Shown: in pieces, positions 1-9,068 of the stretch
Position numbering within the stretch: the first letter of the stretch is position 1
Layout: every line of letters begins with the position of its first letter
Source: Lustribacter sp965277075
GTDB lineage: Bacteria > Vulcanimicrobiota > Vulcanimicrobiia > Vulcanimicrobiales > Vulcanimicrobiaceae
Direction: 5' to 3'
Length of the DNA: 64,000 nucleotides
Assembly: GCA_965277075.1 (NCBI GenBank)
Contig: OZ255707.1
Location: 558,001-622,000 of the forward strand
The notes under the pieces: generated by a model
The model's input: only the letters and a program-made list of their open reading frames with translations
Databases searched by the model: none
Told to the model about the DNA's origin: nothing
Made by a program: the position numbers and the translations under genes

Positions 1-2
1 AT

Positions 3-1076
3 ATCCCGAAGCCCAAAGAGATCAATCACATTCTGAACCAGTACGTGATCGGCCAGGAGCGTGCAAAGAAATCGCTGGCGGTTGCCGTTTACAATCACTA
101 TAAGCGCGTCAACGCCGGGACGTCGACCGACGAGGTCGAGCTGCAAAAGTCGAATATCTTGCTCGTTGGTCCGACAGGTTCGGGCAAGACGTACCTTGCG
201 CAAACGCTCGCGAAGATTCTCGACGTCCCGCTGGCGATGGCCGACGCGACGTCGTTGACCGAAGCCGGCTACGTCGGTGAAGACGTCGAGAATATTCTGC
301 TCAAGTTGATTCAAGCAGCGGATTACGACGTGAAGCGTGCGGAAAAAGGCATCGTCTACATCGACGAGATTGATAAGATTGCACGCAAGAGCGAGAACCC
401 GTCGATCACGCGGGACGTCTCGGGTGAAGGCGTCCAGCAGGCGCTGCTCAAGATTCTGGAAGGCACGACGGCCAACGTCCCGCCGCAGGGTGGCCGCAAG
501 CACCCGCACCAAGAGTTCATTCAGATCGACACGACCAACGTGCTTTTCATCTGCGGCGGTGCGTTCGACGGACTCGAACGCATCATCGAGGGCCGCGTCG
601 CGTCGAATTCGCTGGGTTTCCGTTCGAATCCCGAGTCCAAAAAGGATCAGAAGTCGAGCAAGCTCCTTGTGCAGCTGATGCCCGAGGATCTGCTCAAATT
701 CGGTTTGATCCCCGAGTTCATCGGGCGATTGCCGATCGTCGTGACGCTCGAAGCGCTCGACGAACTGGCGTTGCGCCGCATCCTCGTTGAACCGCGCAAC
801 GCGCTCGTCCGCCAGTTCCAGAAAATCATGGGCATGGACGGCGTTGAGCTTACGTTCACGAAAGAAGCTTTGATCGCGATCGCGATCAAAGCGCAGTCGC
901 GTAAAACCGGCGCACGTGGTCTGCGATCGATTCTCGAAGAGATCATGCTCGACGTCATGTATGATTTGCCGTCACTTCAAAACGTCAAAAAGTGCGTCAT
1001 TAACAAAGAAGTCGTCGAGAAAAAGGAACAGCCGGCGCTCATTTACGCCGACCGTCCGAAAGACCAAAGCGCCTAG
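3..1076 (+). CDS. clpX: ATP-dependent Clp protease ATP-binding subunit ClpX (5' partial)
   Basis: This is the AAA+ unfoldase that recognises tagged or damaged proteins and threads them into the ClpP protease. The reading frame is open from the first base of the window, so the start codon and the N-terminal zinc-binding domain lie outside; the visible part begins at the conserved segment IPKPKEINHILNQYVIGQ. Walker A is GPTGSGKT and Walker B is IVYIDEIDKIA; the region with RDVSGEGVQQALLKILEG and the C-terminal small AAA domain (sensor 2 near TGARGLRSILEE) follow. Roughly 60-65 residues are missing compared with a normal ClpX of about 420 residues. Its stop overlaps the stop of the convergent msrB gene in a CTAG palindrome. 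Confidence 0.98.
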   Translation: MPKPKEINHILNQYVIGQERAKKSLAVAVYNHYKRVNAGTSTDEVELQKSNILLVGPTGSGKTYLAQTLAKILDVPLAMADATSLTEAGYVGEDVENILLKLIQAADYDVKRAEKGIVYIDEIDKIARKSENPSITRDVSGEGVQQALLKILEGTTANVPPQGGRKHPHQEFIQIDTTNVLFICGGAFDGLERIIEGRVASNSLGFRSNPESKKDQKSSKLLVQLMPEDLLKFGLIPEFIGRLPIVVTLEALDELALRRILVEPRNALVRQFQKIMGMDGVELTFTKEALIAIAIKAQSRKTGARGLRSILEEIMLDVMYDLPSLQNVKKCVINKEVVEKKEQPALIYADRPKDQSA

Positions 1077-1540
1077 GCGGGTTTGAACGTTAGCGCGACG
1101 CCGTTCATGCAATAGCGTTTGCCCGTTTGCGGCGGACCGTCATCGAAGACGTGCCCAAGATGTCCTTTGCAACGGCGGCAATGCACTTCGGTACGTTCTT
1201 CGAACAGAGACGTATCCGATTTCGTCTCGACCGCGTTCGCGAGGGGCGCCCAGAAACTCGGCCAGCCGGTTCCGCTATCGTATTTCGTCCGCGACGAGAA
1301 GACCGCGAGATCGCAGCCCGCGCACGCGTACGTGCCGGAATGTTTTTCGTGATCGAGGACGCTCGAGAACGCAGGTTCGGTGCCCTGGTGCCGTAAGACG
1401 GCGTAGGCTTCCGGCGAGAGGCGCGCTTTCCAGTCGGCGTCGGAGAGTGCAGTATACGCGATCTGCGTATCCGCTGCACGCGCGCGAATCGGGATCGCGC
1501 ACGTAGCCAACGCGAGGAGAACGGAGCGTCGATCGATCAT
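1073..1540 (-). CDS. msrB: Peptide-methionine (R)-S-oxide reductase MsrB, exported
   Basis: MsrB reduces methionine-R-sulfoxide in oxidised proteins. The 155-residue protein begins with a hydrophobic leader containing a twin arginine (MIDRRSVLLALATCAIP), so it is probably exported, possibly by Tat. The MsrB domain follows: SDADWKARLSPEAYAVLR, the zinc-binding pairs CAGC and CRRCKGH, the GTGWPSF motif, and the catalytic cysteine in RYCMNGVAL. The ATG at 1540 was preferred over upstream in-frame starts because only it places the signal peptide at the N-terminus. An exported MsrB would repair envelope proteins. Confidence 0.95.
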   Translation of the reverse strand: MIDRRSVLLALATCAIPIRARAADTQIAYTALSDADWKARLSPEAYAVLRHQGTEPAFSSVLDHEKHSGTYACAGCDLAVFSSRTKYDSGTGWPSFWAPLANAVETKSDTSLFEERTEVHCRRCKGHLGHVFDDGPPQTGKRYCMNGVALTFKPA

Positions 1541-1584
1541 AGGAGAATGATACCGCCTGCCGGCAGCGGACGAGGTGGGCCGGC

Positions 1585-1929
1585 TTACAGTGAACGTATC
1601 TCGCCGACGGATAGTTTGACGGACGACGCCGAGAGCGCCGACTCGATCGCCGCCAGCACCAACGGGTCCGTTTCTTCGCCGCTCGCCTGACGCAGGACGT
1701 TCTCGGCCCACGGCGAGCCGATCGATGCGAGCGCGTCGACAAGGTCGACCCGGGCCGCGGCATCGCAATATGCGGCGCTCGGCTCGACGAGTTCGGGCCA
1801 GTGCGGCCGATCCGCGCGATCCGCGACCTTCGTCAGCTTTCGATCGCCGATCGCCGATCGAATCGGAACGAAAATCGCGACGGCCATCAACGCCGTGCCG
1901 GCGAGCGCGAGCAACGTGGGAACGCTCAT
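1585..1929 (-). CDS. Small membrane-anchored protein with HEAT-like helical repeat
   Basis: This 114-residue protein has one N-terminal membrane segment (about residues 4-22, SVPTLLALAGTALMAVAIFV). A soluble alpha-helical part follows, whose helix pattern (AARVDLVDALASIGSP, then LVLAAIESAL) resembles one HEAT/armadillo-type repeat. I do not recognise a named family. The start at 1929 lies one base after the stop of the upstream gene at 1931-4723, so the two are almost certainly co-transcribed and translationally linked. A role as membrane anchor or partner of the large upstream beta-sandwich protein is plausible but is inference. Confidence 0.7.
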   Translation of the reverse strand: MSVPTLLALAGTALMAVAIFVPIRSAIGDRKLTKVADRADRPHWPELVEPSAAYCDAAARVDLVDALASIGSPWAENVLRQASGEETDPLVLAAIESALSASSVKLSVGEIRSL

Positions 1930-1930
1930 G

Positions 1931-4723
1931 CTAACCGCCGGCGAGGACACCGGACGCGTCGAGTGCCGCAATCGCGGCGTCACGCGCGGCGTCGAGCGAC
2001 GACGAACGATGCATCGTTACGTAGGATGTGAACGCATCGTGCGAGAGCGCGCGCGTTTCGCCGAGTTCGGTCGCGAGATGCGCGGCGTACGCGCCGACGA
2101 TCCCGACGACGCCCACATCGCCGGCACTACCCCGCGGCAGAAGCGACGCGATTGTCGCGAGCGTCACCGAACCGCCGAGGGGCGCGTTGACGAGCGTCTC
2201 GAGCCCCGACTCGAGCGTCGAGGACGAGATCGCTACCCGTAGATCGGCGCAGCCGTACGGCGGCAGGGTGTCGCCGGCGGCCGCCGCGCGCAAGAAGTGC
2301 AGCAGTCCGTGTCGCGTCGCGTTGTCCTCGAGATCGAACGGAGTGACGTCGTAGCCCGGAATGCGCAACTTCACGAACAGTCGCTCGTAGACGCCGCGCA
2401 CCGATTCGGTCGCCGTACCGAGCGCCGCACGTACCGTCGGGTCCGCGCCGATTTCCGTCGGCAACAAAACGGCGATCGCCGGCAGGTGTCCCACGATGCC
2501 GGGGCCGCGCGAGCCGCGCAGCACGCGTCGGATCGCGGCGAGCCGCACGTCGTCGAGCGCGTATTGTAAAACGAACGTTCCGGCGCCCCCCGGCGCATAC
2601 GAAAGCGCGCGTACATGATCCGCCAGCCGTCGCTCGGCGTGATCGGCATCGATGTCAGAGGGCCACTCGGCCGGCAGCGCCGCTGGTATGTCGCACACAA
2701 CGGAAGTAGCGGCCGGATCGCCGACCGTCGCCGCATCGACGTGAAACGGCAACGCGCTCGGCCGGGCGCCGAAGGGTACCGCGTCGCTGACGCGCACGCG
2801 TGCATCCGCAAGCTCGACGATCGCACCGTTCGCTTCGAGCCCGACGCCGACGACAAGGTCACCCGGCGTGCGCGGCAGCAACGACCATGCGACTTCGGCG
2901 ATCGTCCCCGCGGGAATGTCGTGCAGCGCGAGCCCGTCGCCGAGCAGCAGCGGCGGACCGTCCACACCGTCGACGATCGCGTAGCCGTTGACGGTCGTCG
3001 ATCCGGCGACGTATACGGCCCCGCTCTGTGGATGCGGCCGAACGCGCAGCGTTTCGAGCGCGCTCGCCGCGACGCAGCGCAGCCGGATGTCGAGCCGTTC
3101 TCCCGCCCGGATCGCGTGAACGAGGACGAGTTCCGCTTCGACCGGCACTGCGTCCGGGCGGACGTCCCAGCCGATCGGAATGCTCGTTCCGCCGGCGCTG
3201 ACGACGGCGGCATTCCGCATCCGTGCGATGCCGAGCACGATCGCGTGCGTCTCGCCCGGTGCCAGCGCCGCTATGCGCACGTCCGACTCGTCGTCGATAC
3301 GGACGTCGCGGACCGTCGTTGCACCGACGTTGCGCACGATCACGCATGCGTCGTCACCGTCGACCGTCACCTCGTCGACGGCAATCCAGGGGCGGTCGAC
3401 GACGCGCAATTCGATTGCAGCCGACGCGAGCGCTTCGTCGTCGCTGCCGCGTGCTTCGACGCGCAGCGTGACACGATCGCCGTCGCGCGCATCCTCGGGT
3501 GCGACGAAGCGCGCCGCGAACGCCGATGCCGAGCCCGGTTTGATTTCACCGCGCCATGCTACTTCGCCGTTCAGCCAGATCGACACGTTCTCGCGTGTCT
3601 CACCGTGATTCGATGCATCGACGGCGACGGCCATCGACGCACCGGGAACGGCAAACGGCGACTCCGGGCGCGCATCGAGCTGTAGCGCACGACGTACGGG
3701 ATCGGGAAGGCGCGCTTCGACCGCGTGCGAGCCGCACCGCACGACGATAGCACCATCCGTGCACGGTCGAGATGACGACGAAATGACGCTCACCTCGACT
3801 CCGCCGCGCGCCGGGACGAACGGGAGCACGATCGTTACCCCGTTTTCCGCACCCGGGTCGCGCCGAATGACCGCCGGCGCACCGTCGGCGAGCATCGTGC
3901 CGCGCAAGATGCGCCAGCCGGCGGTAAGCTCGATGGCGACGCGCACATCGTGCGCCGGCACCCACCCGTCGTTCGCGATGCGAATCGTCGTCTCGAGGCG
4001 TGTTGCGGCGCGCGTGGAGACGATCTCGGGTGCGAGCAGATTCGGCGCAAGCCGATGCCCGGCGCCGGTCATCAATGCAACGCGTCCGCCGTCGAACGTG
4101 ACAAAGGCGTCGTCGACCCGCACCATCGGCGACGCCGGGGCGACGGGTTCCATTTCGTACGCGAACGCGAGTGCAGCGCCGGGCTGCAATTCGGCCGTCG
4201 ATGCGACCGTCGTGCCCCCGGCCACGCGAAAACCGGGCGGCGGTGGAACCGCGATGCGCACATTGCGCGCCGCGGCGTCACCCTCGTTCACGACGTCGAC
4301 GGCAACACGCAGCCGCGCGCCGCCGGCGGGCTCGACACGGATACCGCTGGCCGGCGCGCTGAAGCGCGCGTTGCCCGTAACTCGAACGTTCACAACGTTC
4401 GAGCCGAGCACCATGTCGCCGAGCTGCAGCACCGATTGAAAGCGCGAAAGTGCCGTCGCTTCATCGGCGAGGTCCGGACGCGCGCCGAACCAGACGATGT
4501 GCTCGCCGCCGGGACGGACGGGCGGAATCTCCGCGTCGAGCGCGTCGAGCGCGCTCCATCCGAACGGGAGTGCGAAGGACAAGCGCGCCGCGGGCGTCGC
4601 GACCTCGCTCGGGTTACGCGCGCGAAAGCGGAAACGCACGACGGCGCCGGGCCGTACCGTACGACGTCCGTCGACGACGGCTAATCCGAAAATCCGTTCC
4701 GGAAGCAAGGTCTGTTCCAGCAT
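1931..4723 (-). CDS. Large multi-beta-sandwich protein (DUF11/CARDB-like repeats), function unknown
   Basis: The 930-residue protein is made of several Ig-like beta-sandwich units. Each has the pattern of DUF11/CARDB adhesion-type modules, for example VVNEGDAAARNVRIAVPPP, IANDGWVPAHDVRVAIELT and VRNVGATTVRDVRI. The last 200 residues are different: alpha/beta in character, with no repeat pattern. Such repeats normally sit in surface proteins, yet I see no signal peptide or membrane segment at the N-terminus (MLEQTLLPERIFGLAVVDGR). It is followed at one base by a small membrane protein. Function is unknown; surface, envelope scaffold or intracellular roles all remain possible. Confidence 0.75.
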   Translation of the reverse strand: MLEQTLLPERIFGLAVVDGRRTVRPGAVVRFRFRARNPSEVATPAARLSFALPFGWSALDALDAEIPPVRPGGEHIVWFGARPDLADEATALSRFQSVLQLGDMVLGSNVVNVRVTGNARFSAPASGIRVEPAGGARLRVAVDVVNEGDAAARNVRIAVPPPPGFRVAGGTTVASTAELQPGAALAFAYEMEPVAPASPMVRVDDAFVTFDGGRVALMTGAGHRLAPNLLAPEIVSTRAATRLETTIRIANDGWVPAHDVRVAIELTAGWRILRGTMLADGAPAVIRRDPGAENGVTIVLPFVPARGGVEVSVISSSSRPCTDGAIVVRCGSHAVEARLPDPVRRALQLDARPESPFAVPGASMAVAVDASNHGETRENVSIWLNGEVAWRGEIKPGSASAFAARFVAPEDARDGDRVTLRVEARGSDDEALASAAIELRVVDRPWIAVDEVTVDGDDACVIVRNVGATTVRDVRIDDESDVRIAALAPGETHAIVLGIARMRNAAVVSAGGTSIPIGWDVRPDAVPVEAELVLVHAIRAGERLDIRLRCVAASALETLRVRPHPQSGAVYVAGSTTVNGYAIVDGVDGPPLLLGDGLALHDIPAGTIAEVAWSLLPRTPGDLVVGVGLEANGAIVELADARVRVSDAVPFGARPSALPFHVDAATVGDPAATSVVCDIPAALPAEWPSDIDADHAERRLADHVRALSYAPGGAGTFVLQYALDDVRLAAIRRVLRGSRGPGIVGHLPAIAVLLPTEIGADPTVRAALGTATESVRGVYERLFVKLRIPGYDVTPFDLEDNATRHGLLHFLRAAAAGDTLPPYGCADLRVAISSSTLESGLETLVNAPLGGSVTLATIASLLPRGSAGDVGVVGIVGAYAAHLATELGETRALSHDAFTSYVTMHRSSSLDAARDAAIAALDASGVLAGG

Positions 4724-4800
4724 TCCTTTGCCCTCTGACGCGTGATGAACGAACGTGAATGACAGGGTGCGAGGAACGCGGCCTCCAACCCCGTGTCCAG

Positions 4801-5481
4801 ATGATCGACGTCGCTACGATTCGACGAGTACCGCTCTTCCGTGATTTTGCCGACGACGAAGCGGCAGCGGTGGCTGCCGCGGTGACCGATCGGCGTTACG
4901 GCAAGCACCAGTTCGTCGTGCGCGAGGGCGATCCCGGCGACACGTTCTTCCTGCTCGTGCGCGGCTCGGTATCCGTGTGCCGGATCGCACCCGACGGCCG
5001 CGAGACGATCCTCTCGATTCTCAAAGAGGGCGATTTCTTCGGCGAAATGTCGATGTTCGACTCATCGCTGCGGAGCGCGTCCATCAAGACGTTGACCGAG
5101 GTCGAAGTCGGCGCGATCCGCCAGGTCGATTTCATCACGTTGCTCGATCGCAATCCGCGCATCGGCCGTTCGCTCGTGATCGCGCTCTCCGAACGATTGC
5201 GTGCCGCCAACGCGCTAATCGCCGCGACGACGTCGCAAGATATCCGCGCGCGACTCGCGTCGCTGCTGCTCAACCTCTCCGACCAATTCGGCGAACGCGT
5301 GGACAACGGCACGCGCATCACGCTGCGGCTCACGAATCAAGAGATGGCGAACATGATTGGGACGACGCGCGAAACCGTGAATCGGACGCTCAACCGTTTT
5401 TGGGACGACCGGCTCGTCGACATGCGCACGGCGCACGTCGTGATCGTCGAGCCCGATCGCTTGCGCGCGCTCATCCCGTAA
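4801..5481 (+). CDS. Crp/Fnr-family transcriptional regulator
   Basis: The protein has an N-terminal cyclic-nucleotide-binding-type beta-barrel (about residues 8-125, with GDPGDTFFLLVRGSVSV and GDFFGEMSMFD) and a C-terminal winged helix-turn-helix (TNQEMANMIGTTRETVNRTL). It should be a one-component sensor regulator; the ligand cannot be read from the sequence, and no iron-sulfur cysteine cluster of FNR type is visible. I chose ATG 4801 because it gives the usual Crp N-terminus (MIDVATIRRVPLFRDF); an in-frame ATG at 4759 would add 14 residues. Its stop overlaps the start of the GGDEF gene (TAATG), so the two are coupled. Confidence 0.93.
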   Translation: MIDVATIRRVPLFRDFADDEAAAVAAAVTDRRYGKHQFVVREGDPGDTFFLLVRGSVSVCRIAPDGRETILSILKEGDFFGEMSMFDSSLRSASIKTLTEVEVGAIRQVDFITLLDRNPRIGRSLVIALSERLRAANALIAATTSQDIRARLASLLLNLSDQFGERVDNGTRITLRLTNQEMANMIGTTRETVNRTLNRFWDDRLVDMRTAHVVIVEPDRLRALIP

Positions 5482-6638
5482 TGGCGGCAGCGGCGGCGGC
5501 CGCGATCGTGCTGGTGGTCGCGGGTTGCATCGCGGCGACGCTGGTCGCCATGCGCGCACGTACGCAACTGCGGCTCGAACGGCTGGCGGCCCGGCTCGCT
5601 CGCGAGCGTGAAGCGGCGTTCGTCGAGAGCGTTCGGCGACTCGGCGTCGCGGCGCTGGAGTCCGTCGACGGCGTGCGTGCGGAAATCGCCGCGACCGTTC
5701 GTCGTTTGGCACCGGCCGTCGACTGCGTCTTGATCTTCGATGAAGAAGACGCCGAACTGGTCTGCGTCTTCGCGAGCGGTTCGCGCGTCGCGTACTTCGA
5801 GGGTGCGCGGCTTGCACGCGGTGACCTCACACAGCTACCGGCGCAGGCGCTGCGAAACGGTCATCGTGCCGTGCGAGCACCGGGAACGCGATCGTTCCAT
5901 CCGGGTGATGCGTTCGCGGCGGCGATTCCGCTTCCGCAGAGCCGCGGACGCGCGAGCGTTCTGTACGTCGCGGCACCCGTGCGTGTCGGTGACGTTGCGA
6001 TCGAGGCGATCGTCACGCTCGCCGATCAGGCGGCGTTCACATATACGCTCGCGCAAGAACGCGAAGCGGATCGCCGACGTGCGGAGTTCGACGCGCTCAC
6101 CGGCCTGTTGACCCCGCGTGCGTTTCGCGATCGCCTCGGCGCGTTGCTGGAACGTGCGCGCGCGGCGCCGCTCGCGCGCATCGCCTTGCTCTTCGTCGAC
6201 ACCGACTATTTCAAACAGTGGAACGACACGTATGGTCACGCAAGCGGGGACGCCCTCCTGCGGGCGATCGCCCGGACCTTGCGCGCCTGCGCGAGCGGCG
6301 GCGACCTCGCTGCACGCAACGGCGGCGACGAGTTTTGCGTCGTGCTGCTCGAAACGGAGAAGTCGGCCGCGATCGCGCGAGCCGGCGTGCTCCGGACCGC
6401 GATCGCGAACATCGACTTCGCGTCGCTTCGACCCGAGGGCGCTCGCGACGACGTTTGCGTGACGGCCAGTATCGGCGTCGCCGCCTTCCCCGCAGACGCG
6501 GCGAATGCCAACGATCTGCTCGAGGGAGCCGATGCCGCGATGTATCATGCGAAACGAAACGGGCGCGACGGTGTCGCGTACCATGCGATCGACGGAACCC
6601 TCGTGCGGGTCGACGCGCCGGTGGTCGCGGTCCCGTAA
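5481..6638 (+). CDS. Membrane-anchored GAF-GGDEF diguanylate cyclase
   Basis: This 385-residue protein is predicted to make c-di-GMP. Residues 8-24 form a membrane helix, residues about 60-190 a GAF-like sensor domain, and residues about 200-370 a GGDEF domain with an intact active site (RNGGDEF, residues 279-285) and the usual LTGLLTPRAFRDRL entry motif. The inhibitory I-site position (RxxD, four residues before LAARN) reads SGGD, so classical product inhibition is probably absent. It is translationally coupled to the upstream Crp-type regulator by TAATG. No EAL or PilZ protein occurs in the window. Confidence 0.92.
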   Translation: MAAAAAAAIVLVVAGCIAATLVAMRARTQLRLERLAARLAREREAAFVESVRRLGVAALESVDGVRAEIAATVRRLAPAVDCVLIFDEEDAELVCVFASGSRVAYFEGARLARGDLTQLPAQALRNGHRAVRAPGTRSFHPGDAFAAAIPLPQSRGRASVLYVAAPVRVGDVAIEAIVTLADQAAFTYTLAQEREADRRRAEFDALTGLLTPRAFRDRLGALLERARAAPLARIALLFVDTDYFKQWNDTYGHASGDALLRAIARTLRACASGGDLAARNGGDEFCVVLLETEKSAAIARAGVLRTAIANIDFASLRPEGARDDVCVTASIGVAAFPADAANANDLLEGADAAMYHAKRNGRDGVAYHAIDGTLVRVDAPVVAVP

Positions 6639-9043
6639 TCGCGGCGGCCGCCGCGCGTACCGTCGACGTTCTCGTTCACCTCACGACGTCGCGCTTCGAT
6701 CGTCCGCTCACGTATTTGATCCCCGGCGGTCCGCCGCTCGCCGTCGGAGAGGTCGTTCGCGTGCCGCTCGGTTCGCGCGACGTCTTCGCGTACGTGGTGA
6801 GCGACGAACGTCTCGTCGACGTCCCCGAGGAGCGCCGGCTGCGCGCGATCGTCGAGCGTGCCGGCGTCCCACGCGCGTTCGACGCGGAGGGTCTCGCGCT
6901 CGCCCGCTGGCTGGCCGAGACCTATCTCTGCTCGTTACGTGAGGCCCTCGCGACGGTCGTGCTTGCCGACGCGCTGCCCCGCGTTGTGGAACGGATCGTT
7001 CCCGTCGGCGATCCGCCCGAGCGCGGCCGCTTTCCGAGCGTACCGGAACGGCTCGTGCAGTTGCTCTGGGACGATCTGCGCGACGGCGTCGCTCCCGCGG
7101 CGCTGCTGCGACATCCGGAAGCCCGGCGGAGCGGCGATCGCGCGACCCTGATCGCTGCCGTCGGTGCGCTCGTTCGGGGCGGCGTCCTCGAACGGCGTCG
7201 AACGTTCGTGCGTCCGGCGGTGCGTGCGCGCACGATACGGATACTCGAAGCCGGCGATGTCGCGATTCGCGGGCGCAGTGCCACGGCACTCATATCGTAC
7301 GTGCGCGAACGCGCGACCGTGCGGCGTGCCGAGGCGGTGCTGGCGGGATTCAGCGATGCCGTGATCCGGCGCGCCGTACGCGCCGGTGCGATCATCGAAC
7401 GCGCGGAAGCGGTCGATCGCGCGCGGCCGTTTCGGGCCGATCTTCCAGATCTATTTCCCACGCGCGAGCAGCGCGACGCCGTCGACGCGATCGTCGCCGC
7501 ACTCGAACGTCGCGCGTACGCGCAGTTGCTGGTGCACGGCGCAACCGGCAGCGGCAAGACGCTCGTCTACATTCACGCGATCGCACGGGCGCTCGAACGC
7601 GACGATCGCGCGATCGTTCTCGTCCCCGAGATCGCGCTCACGCCGCAAACCGCGCAACGCTTCGAGCGCGTGTTCGGCGAGCGCATCGCCGTCTTGCATT
7701 CGGCGCTCTCGGAACGAGAACGGTACGATGCGTGGCAAGCTGCAGCAGCAGGCGAACTCGACGTGATCGTCGGCGCGCGCAGCGCGGTCTTCGCGCCGCT
7801 GCCGGACGTGCGGCTTATCGTGGTCGATGAAGAGCACGAGTCGTCGTACCGGCAAGAGAATGCGCCGCGGTACAATGCGATCGACGTCGCGCGCGAGCGC
7901 ATGCGACGCTCCGGCGGCGTGGTCGTCCTCGGCAGCGCGACACCTGCGCTCGAGGACTTCGCGCGCGCCAAAGCCGGACGCTTCCCGCTGATTCGTTTGC
8001 GCGAGCGTGCGACCGCGCAGCCCTTTCCGCGCACGCACGTCGTCGATATGGCGGCCGCATTCGAAGCGGGCGCTCCACGCGTGTTCGCCACACCGTTGAT
8101 CGAAGCGCTGAGTGTGCGGCTCGAGCGGGGTGAGAAGAGCGTCCTGTTCGTAAACCGGCGCGGCAGCTCGCGTTTTCTGCTCTGTCGCGCCTGTGGCTAC
8201 GTCCCGGAGTGCGCGCGCTGCGCAACCTCGCTCGTCGTGCACCGCGACGACGCGTTACTGCGCTGCCATTACTGTGATGCGCAACAGGGCATTCCCGAGC
8301 TGTGTCCGTCATGCGGGTCGGGCCCGATCGTTCCGTACGGGATCGGTACGCAACGCGTTGCAGCGGACGTGGAACGGCTGTTCCCGCACGCGCGCATCGT
8401 TCGAATGGATGCAGATACGACGACGCACGTCGGCGATCACGCGCGCGTACTCGAACGATTCGCGCGCGACGGCGATATATTGGTCGGCACGCAGATGGTC
8501 GCAAAGGGCCTTGATTTTCCGGAGGTCACCCTCGTCGGCGCGATCGCCGCGGATCTCGATCTGCACGTCGCCGACTATCGCGCCGCGGAGCGTACGTTCG
8601 ACGTCGTCATGCAAGTCTGCGGACGCAGCGGCCGTGCGCGGGCCGGTGAGGCCTTCATTCAAACGTACAACGCGACGCATCCCGCGATCACCTACGCCGC
8701 CGCGCACGACTACGACGGCTTTGCGCGCGAAGAACTCGCGGACCGGCGCGCACTGCAGTGGCCCCCGTTCGTGCGGCTCGTTTCCGCGGGCGTCGTCGGA
8801 GCAAACAAAACGCTTGTCGAAGCGACGATCACACGCTACGCCGATGCGCTGCGCGGCGACGAGCGCTGGGAGGTGCTGGGACCGGCGCCGTATCCGATCG
8901 TCCGCGTCAACGGTAGCTGGCGCTATCGAATCGCCATCAAAACGAAGCGGCTCGACGACCTGCGCGATATCTTGCGAACGCGCATCCTGCCGCTCGCGCA
9001 ACGCGAAAAGGAAACGCGCCTGGTCATCACGTTCGACGCGTGA
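6638..9043 (+). CDS. priA: Primosomal protein N' (replication-restart helicase PriA)
   Basis: PriA reloads the replisome at stalled forks. The sequence contains the N-terminal 3'-DNA-binding domain (VDVLVHLTTSRFDRPLTYLI), helicase Walker A (GATGSGKT), the DEEH box (VVDEEHESSYRQ), eight zinc-binding cysteines (LLCRACGYVPECARCA to LCPSCGSG), and the terminal helicase motifs (GTQMVAKGLDFPEVTLVG). The start is unusual: no in-frame ATG, GTG or TTG lies near the conserved N-terminus. The likeliest position is the ATC at 6638, which overlaps the TAA of the GGDEF gene exactly as the ATG of that gene overlaps its own upstream stop. That start is inference; the gene itself is certain. Confidence 0.95.
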   Translation: MAAAAARTVDVLVHLTTSRFDRPLTYLIPGGPPLAVGEVVRVPLGSRDVFAYVVSDERLVDVPEERRLRAIVERAGVPRAFDAEGLALARWLAETYLCSLREALATVVLADALPRVVERIVPVGDPPERGRFPSVPERLVQLLWDDLRDGVAPAALLRHPEARRSGDRATLIAAVGALVRGGVLERRRTFVRPAVRARTIRILEAGDVAIRGRSATALISYVRERATVRRAEAVLAGFSDAVIRRAVRAGAIIERAEAVDRARPFRADLPDLFPTREQRDAVDAIVAALERRAYAQLLVHGATGSGKTLVYIHAIARALERDDRAIVLVPEIALTPQTAQRFERVFGERIAVLHSALSERERYDAWQAAAAGELDVIVGARSAVFAPLPDVRLIVVDEEHESSYRQENAPRYNAIDVARERMRRSGGVVVLGSATPALEDFARAKAGRFPLIRLRERATAQPFPRTHVVDMAAAFEAGAPRVFATPLIEALSVRLERGEKSVLFVNRRGSSRFLLCRACGYVPECARCATSLVVHRDDALLRCHYCDAQQGIPELCPSCGSGPIVPYGIGTQRVAADVERLFPHARIVRMDADTTTHVGDHARVLERFARDGDILVGTQMVAKGLDFPEVTLVGAIAADLDLHVADYRAAERTFDVVMQVCGRSGRARAGEAFIQTYNATHPAITYAAAHDYDGFAREELADRRALQWPPFVRLVSAGVVGANKTLVEATITRYADALRGDERWEVLGPAPYPIVRVNGSWRYRIAIKTKRLDDLRDILRTRILPLAQREKETRLVITFDA

Positions 9044-9068
9044 CGGTCAGCGGCGAGGAGAAGCGGGG

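Noticed and set aside
2615..3685. Long forward open frame (356 codons) opposite the large beta-sandwich gene
   Set aside because: Arg/Asp-rich, no domain pattern; a typical antisense shadow of a GC-rich gene.
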